Source: an uncultured Clostridia bacterium
Lineage (GTDB): Bacteria > Bacillota > Clostridia > Oscillospirales > Ruminococcaceae
Assembly (NCBI GenBank): GCA_944386475.1
Contig: CALXBH010000029.1
Coordinates: 29,530 to 93,529 of the forward strand
Direction of reading: 5' to 3'
DNA: 64,000 nt
Shown one piece after another: positions 61,154-64,000 of this stretch. Both the position numbers and the translations under genes were made by a program. Numbering within the stretch: the first letter of the stretch is position 1; every line of letters starts with the position of its first letter. The notes beneath the pieces are model-generated. The model was not told the DNA's origin and did not search any database. It saw only the letters and a program-made list of their open reading frames with translations.

Positions 61154-62343
61154 CCAAACTCCTTATCCGCCTGTTTATTAAAAACAGCGATGATGTAAAA
61201 AGCGAAAAGGTCCGCGGCGCTTATGGAAAGCTCGCCAGCGTAGTGGGCATTGTCTCCAACTTTTTTCTGTTCGCCATTAAAATGCTGGCAGGACTTCTTT
61301 TCCACAGCATCTCGATTTCCGCCGATGCAGTCAACAACCTGTCTGACGCAAGTTCCTCGGTGATTACCCTGGCGGGATTTAAGCTGGCCGAACGCCCCGC
61401 CGACGAGCAGCATCCTTATGGCCACGCCCGGTATGAATATATCTCCGGGCTTGTTGTGTCGTTTTTTATCCTGCTTTTGGGGGTTGAACTGATTAAAACT
61501 TCCTTTGACAAGATCCTGCACCCGGAGGAAGTGGTTTTCAGCTGGCTGTCGGTGGCGGTGCTCCTTGTCTCCATCCTGCTCAAGCTGTGGCAAAGTGTAT
61601 TTAACAAAACCCTGGGAAAAATCATCCATTCTACCGCTTTGGAGGCCACCTCGGCGGACAGCCGCAACGACGTGATCTCCACCTCCGCTGTCCTGCTGGC
61701 CACCCTGATCGCCCATTTCACTGGGCTCAATCTGGACGGCTATATGGGCCTTGCCGTAGCAGTGTTTATATTGGTCTCCGGCATCCAGCTGGTGCGGGAA
61801 ACCCTTAACCCCCTGCTGGGCGCGGCGCCGGACAACGAGCTGGTGGATAAGATCCAGCAAAAGATCATGTCCTATGACGGGGTGCTGGGGCTTCATGACC
61901 TGGTGATCCACAACTACGGGCCGGAGCGCTGTTTTGCCACGGTGCACATTGAGGTTTCCGCCAAAGAAGACATCTTAAAAAGCCATGATATGATTGACAA
62001 CATTGAACGGGACTTTTTCACCGATTTAAATATCCACCTGGTGGGGCATCTGGACCCCATCGTCACCGACGATGAAAAAACAAACGCCCTGCTTTCTCAG
62101 ACCAAAAAAGCCCTGAAGGAAATCGACCCCAATCTAACCATGCACGATTTCCGCATCGTATCCGGACACACTCACACCAATTTGATCTTCGACGTGGTGG
62201 TCCCTCCCCGGTATCCGATGACCGACAACGAGCTTCGGCAGAAAATTGCCGAAAAGATAGCCGCGTTTCCGGATGGAGACACCTACTACGGCGTCATTAC
62301 CATTGACCGCAGCTATGTTTCCACCACCAACCGGAACGAATAG
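61150..62343 (+). CDS. Cation diffusion facilitator (CDF) metal exporter
   Basis: The 397-residue protein has six helices with metal-binding motifs: ADAVNNLSDASSS in helix 2 (Asp and Asn positions, NxxSD) and HSTALEATSADSRNDVIST in helix 5. The cytoplasmic C-terminal domain (about 215-390) has extra length and several His residues, as seen in sensing CDF domains. CDF proteins export Zn, Mn, Co or Fe with protons; the NxxSD and DxxxD form suggests Mn or Fe as well as Zn. The GTG start has AAGGAGG upstream and overlaps the previous gene. A terminator follows. Confidence 0.87.
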   Translation: MTKLLIRLFIKNSDDVKSEKVRGAYGKLASVVGIVSNFFLFAIKMLAGLLFHSISISADAVNNLSDASSSVITLAGFKLAERPADEQHPYGHARYEYISGLVVSFFILLLGVELIKTSFDKILHPEEVVFSWLSVAVLLVSILLKLWQSVFNKTLGKIIHSTALEATSADSRNDVISTSAVLLATLIAHFTGLNLDGYMGLAVAVFILVSGIQLVRETLNPLLGAAPDNELVDKIQQKIMSYDGVLGLHDLVIHNYGPERCFATVHIEVSAKEDILKSHDMIDNIERDFFTDLNIHLVGHLDPIVTDDEKTNALLSQTKKALKEIDPNLTMHDFRIVSGHTHTNLIFDVVVPPRYPMTDNELRQKIAEKIAAFPDGDTYYGVITIDRSYVSTTNRNE

Positions 62344-62364
62344 GGTGTTGGCGATATAAAAAAT

Positions 62365-62407
62365 AAAGGATATGCAGTGTGAATTTTTTGCACTGCATAT
62401 CCTTTTT
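62365..62407 (+). terminator. Intrinsic terminator of the CDF operon
   Basis: A 15-bp stem (62365-62379 with 62391-62405) followed by T residues, right after the CDF gene. Confidence 0.88.
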
Positions 62408-62547
62408 AAACGCCCAAGGGCTGGTGAACTTATCATTCGCCGGCCCCTGGGGTTTCAAGGAGGATATTATGCCGGCAGATAACACACCGGCATTCTCTAA
62501 GGTTAAAAGCGGCGTTAATGCCGCTGGGGTTGGCATCAGACGCGCCG

Positions 62548-62949
62548 TTACCGGCGTTCTTTTTGCTCTCTTAATCGTTGCAATCGTTTCTCCGTCGTCA
62601 TCAGGCCCTGTTCGTACCGCTCGATTTTCGTGTTCAAGCGGTCTAATGAGGCCTGCATATCCTCCATCCGGCTCATTAGCTGATCCCGCTGCTCTTTTAG
62701 CAGGGCTTTACGCGCTTCAATCGTGCTGTCGCCCTGCTGGAACAGGGCAACGTATTCGATCAGCGCTTCGATCTGCACGCCGGATTTGCGCATACACTTC
62801 ATCAGTTCGATCCAGGCGCAGGATTCCTCGTCATAATCGCGGATCCCGCCGCTGGTTCTGGGCACGGGTGGGATCAGGCCGATCCTCTCGTAATACCGAA
62901 GGGTGTCGGCGGAGACATCGTACTTTTTGCATACCTGTGCAATGGTCAT
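62548..62949 (-). CDS. MerR-family transcriptional regulator
   Basis: The 133-residue protein has an N-terminal MerR winged helix (MTIAQVCKKYDVSADTLRYYERIGLIPP) and a long coiled coil (about 75-120). No metal-binding Cys pattern is present, so it is more like the stress or small-molecule responsive members (AdhR/NmlR-like). ATG at 62949 follows GAAGGAG by eight bases; a TTG two codons upstream is less likely. It lies behind a cupin gene whose promoter has the 19-bp MerR-type spacer and dyad, which suggests it controls its own operon. Confidence 0.9.
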   Translation of the reverse strand: MTIAQVCKKYDVSADTLRYYERIGLIPPVPRTSGGIRDYDEESCAWIELMKCMRKSGVQIEALIEYVALFQQGDSTIEARKALLKEQRDQLMSRMEDMQASLDRLNTKIERYEQGLMTTEKRLQRLREQKERR

Positions 62950-62980
62950 GTTCAAAACTCCTTCACTGCCCAGGATAACG

Positions 62981-63015
62981 GCGCTCTCCCCGGAAATCTC
63001 TTCCCGGAGGAGCGC
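62981..63015 (-). other. Hairpin between the cupin and merR genes
   Basis: An imperfect GC-rich inverted repeat, arms GCGCTC and GAGCGC at the ends. There is no T run, so termination is unlikely; it may shape mRNA stability. Confidence 0.35.
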
Positions 63016-63020
63016 ATTTT

Positions 63021-63434
63021 TCAGCGCAGTTTGCCGTAATCACTGTCGCTTACCGGTTCCAGCCACTCATTGGAGGCTCCATCCGCCGGCACTTCCACCG
63101 CCAGATGCGAAAACCAGCTGTCCGGCGCCGCGCCGTGCCAGTGTTTTACTTCCGGCGGGATATTGACCACATCGCCGGGACAAAGCTCCCTTGCGGGCTT
63201 ACCCCATTCCTGATAATAGCCTCGTCCGCCGGTGACCAGTAAAACCTGTCCACCCTTGTGATGGATATGCCAGTTATTACGGCAGCCGGGCTCGAAAGTC
63301 ACGTTCCCGATCCCGATTCTTTCGGTGGTGAGCATACTAAGGTAGCTCTGCCCAATAAAATACTGAGCAAACGCCTCGTTTTTCTCGCCGGTGGGAAACA
63401 CGGCTCCCGGGCCCAGACTGCTCTCTCGATCCAT
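63021..63434 (-). CDS. Cupin-domain protein
   Basis: The 137-residue protein has one cupin barrel with the two metal motifs: RNNWHIHHKGGQVLLVTGGRG (about 53-73; His residues and Glu-like position) and GDVVNIPPEVKHWHGA (about 89-104). It belongs to the small cupins often paired with carboxymuconolactone decarboxylase-like proteins or MerR regulators; the reaction is unknown. ATG at 63434 follows GGAGGAATTGCC; the open frame extends 45 codons upstream without support. It is first in the operon with merR. Confidence 0.85.
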   Translation of the reverse strand: MDRESSLGPGAVFPTGEKNEAFAQYFIGQSYLSMLTTERIGIGNVTFEPGCRNNWHIHHKGGQVLLVTGGRGYYQEWGKPARELCPGDVVNIPPEVKHWHGAAPDSWFSHLAVEVPADGASNEWLEPVSDSDYGKLR

Positions 63435-63587
63435 GGCAATTCCTCCTTCTGAGTTTATTTGAGGTGACCGTGACAAGCCGGCACAAAGGACTCCCGTTTC
63501 CGCGTTCATCCGCCTGCGAAGTGGTTCGGCCCTCCTTTGACAGAGGCATCGCCGGTGTGCAGCCGGCACGCTCCCTCATCCACTTAT

Positions 63588-63618
63588 AAGATAGCACCTG
63601 GAGTTAGCTCCATGTCAA
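63588..63618 (-). promoter_or_regulatory. MerR-type promoter of the cupin-merR operon
   Basis: On the minus strand TTGACA (63613-63618), a 19-bp spacer and TATCTT (63588-63593). The spacer holds the dyad TGGAG-CTAA-CTCCA (63599-63612). The over-long spacer and centred dyad are the hallmark of MerR-family targets, where the regulator bends the DNA when activated. The leader is about 150 bases. Confidence 0.85.
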
Positions 63619-63686
63619 GGGTTATCTGTATCTATTCTGTATACATTTTGTGAACAATGGTGGAAAGTTATCGGCAAAATAAACAT

Positions 63687-63722
63687 AAAAGCAGGGAGGG
63701 GTTTTTATCCGTTCCCTGCTTT
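63687..63722 (-). terminator. Possible terminator in the right-hand intergenic region
   Basis: A 10-bp stem (63688-63697 with 63713-63722) with T-rich sequence on the minus strand beyond it. It could end a minus-strand unit that starts beyond the window. Confidence 0.5.
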
Positions 63723-63797
63723 AAATTACCACAAACTTTCGGTTAAGCGCTTGCATTGTCCAGACCGGCGATATGCGCGGCGGTTTGGACTTACAGC

Positions 63798-63833
63798 AAA
63801 TCCCGCAATCACGGGATTTGCCATGGGGGAATG
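63798..63833 (-). repeat. Dispersed hairpin repeat, copy 2
   Basis: A 36-base unit on the minus strand that matches 19000-19033. It contains AAATCCCG and CGGGATTT hairpin arms and the tail GGGGGAATG. Confidence 0.55.
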
Positions 63834-63908
63834 CAATCGACTTTGTCGAAAAGCGCAAACAGGGAACGGCATTAGCCAACGCCAGATAAGGAAGTTTTTA
63901 TGTAGGGG

Positions 63909-63949
63909 TACGGTGTAACTCAGTAAAATGGGTTGCACCGTATTCTTTT
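63909..63949 (+). terminator. Hairpin with T-rich tail
   Basis: An 11-bp stem (63909/63910-63919 with 63932-63942; one G-U pair) followed by TTCTTTTG. It could terminate a plus-strand transcript or be a bidirectional element. No plus-strand gene is seen near it. Confidence 0.45.
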
Positions 63950-63950
63950 G

Positions 63951-64000
63951 TTATGCTACAAAGCGGAAGTCCTGCGGGTTTTCCCGTATTTCCTTCATCA
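63951..64000 (-). CDS. Possible C-terminus of a gene continuing past the window
   Basis: On the minus strand an open frame enters the window and ends with TAA at 63951-63953. The visible residues end MKEIRENPQDFRFVA. The segment is too short to identify. The hairpin just downstream would suit a gene end. Confidence 0.35.
   Translation of the reverse strand, partial: MKEIRENPQDFRFVA

Noticed and set aside
61030..61947. 305-codon open frame antisense to the CDF gene
   Set aside because: The plus-strand genes are well supported by domains, overlap and ribosome sites. The antisense frame has none.
63726..63938. 70-codon minus-strand frame near the right end
   Set aside because: It runs through the dispersed repeat and hairpins and lacks a ribosome site.
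1..64000. CRISPR arrays, rRNA genes, insertion sequences and prophage genes
   Set aside because: I looked for regular spaced repeats, 16S/23S motifs, transposase and phage structural motifs and saw none in the window.

Overview
The window comes from a Gram-positive, spore-forming anaerobe of the Bacillota, most likely a gut clostridium of the Oscillospirales type. Supporting signs are a SpoVT gene, strong AGGAGG ribosome sites with many TTG and GTG starts, intrinsic terminators behind most units, a TPP riboswitch with a terminator platform, the rimP-nusA-rnpM-ylxQ-infB-rbfA-nrnA-truB-ribF translation operon, a sortase-type wall protein and many Ser-rich lipoproteins. Most of the DNA looks GC-rich by eye (about 52-57 %). 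A block at about 36.3-38.7 kb is clearly AT-rich. I cannot name a species.

Layout. 0-2.1 kb: a glutaminase-family protein with a palindromic operator. 2.1-6.1 kb: a LUD-domain protein, then a plus-strand run of a carboxymuconolactone decarboxylase-like protein, a ferredoxin-type aldo/keto reductase, an ECF transporter S component and a uridine-kinase-like P-loop kinase. 6.2-11.5 kb (minus): a fused ABC ATPase/permease, a GH76-like protein and an iron-type alcohol dehydrogenase. 11.6-15.5 kb (minus): thiC-thiM-thiE-thiD under a TPP riboswitch. 15.6-18.8 kb: an EndoQ-like nuclease fused to a UvrD-type helicase. 19.1-22.6 kb: an FAD oxidoreductase and a two-gene ABC exporter.

23-41 kb is a cell-surface region. 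It holds a secreted SH3/transglutaminase-like protein, a cold-shock gene with an attenuator-like leader plus a zinc-ribbon partner, two paralogous lipoproteins, a lipoprotein with a degenerate transglutaminase-like domain, and a 2471-residue wall protein carrying two GLUG beta-helices and two metallophosphoesterase modules. After it come a GyrI-like protein, the AT-rich block (lipoprotein, two small Cys-rich proteins, an XRE regulator), a PutP-type symporter, another lipoprotein and tRNA-Leu(UAG).

41.7-50.5 kb is the conserved translation/RNA operon (minus), preceded by a leader hairpin, then spoVT with a sigma-G-like promoter. 50.8-59.5 kb is one minus-strand polysaccharide operon: two GT2 and one GT4 glycosyltransferases, a Wzx-type flippase, a NeuA-PseG fusion, NeuB and UDP-galactopyranose mutase. 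This suggests a surface glycan with a nonulosonic acid and galactofuranose. 59.7-64 kb: a membrane protein, a C_GCAxxG_C_C protein with a CDF metal transporter, and a cupin-merR operon behind a MerR-type promoter with a 19-bp spacer.

The observations I would follow first are the EndoQ-UvrD fusion, the NeuA-PseG fusion in a locus lacking the upstream sugar enzymes, the cold-shock leader, the dual-phosphoesterase wall protein, the ECF/kinase pair, and several dispersed hairpin repeats.
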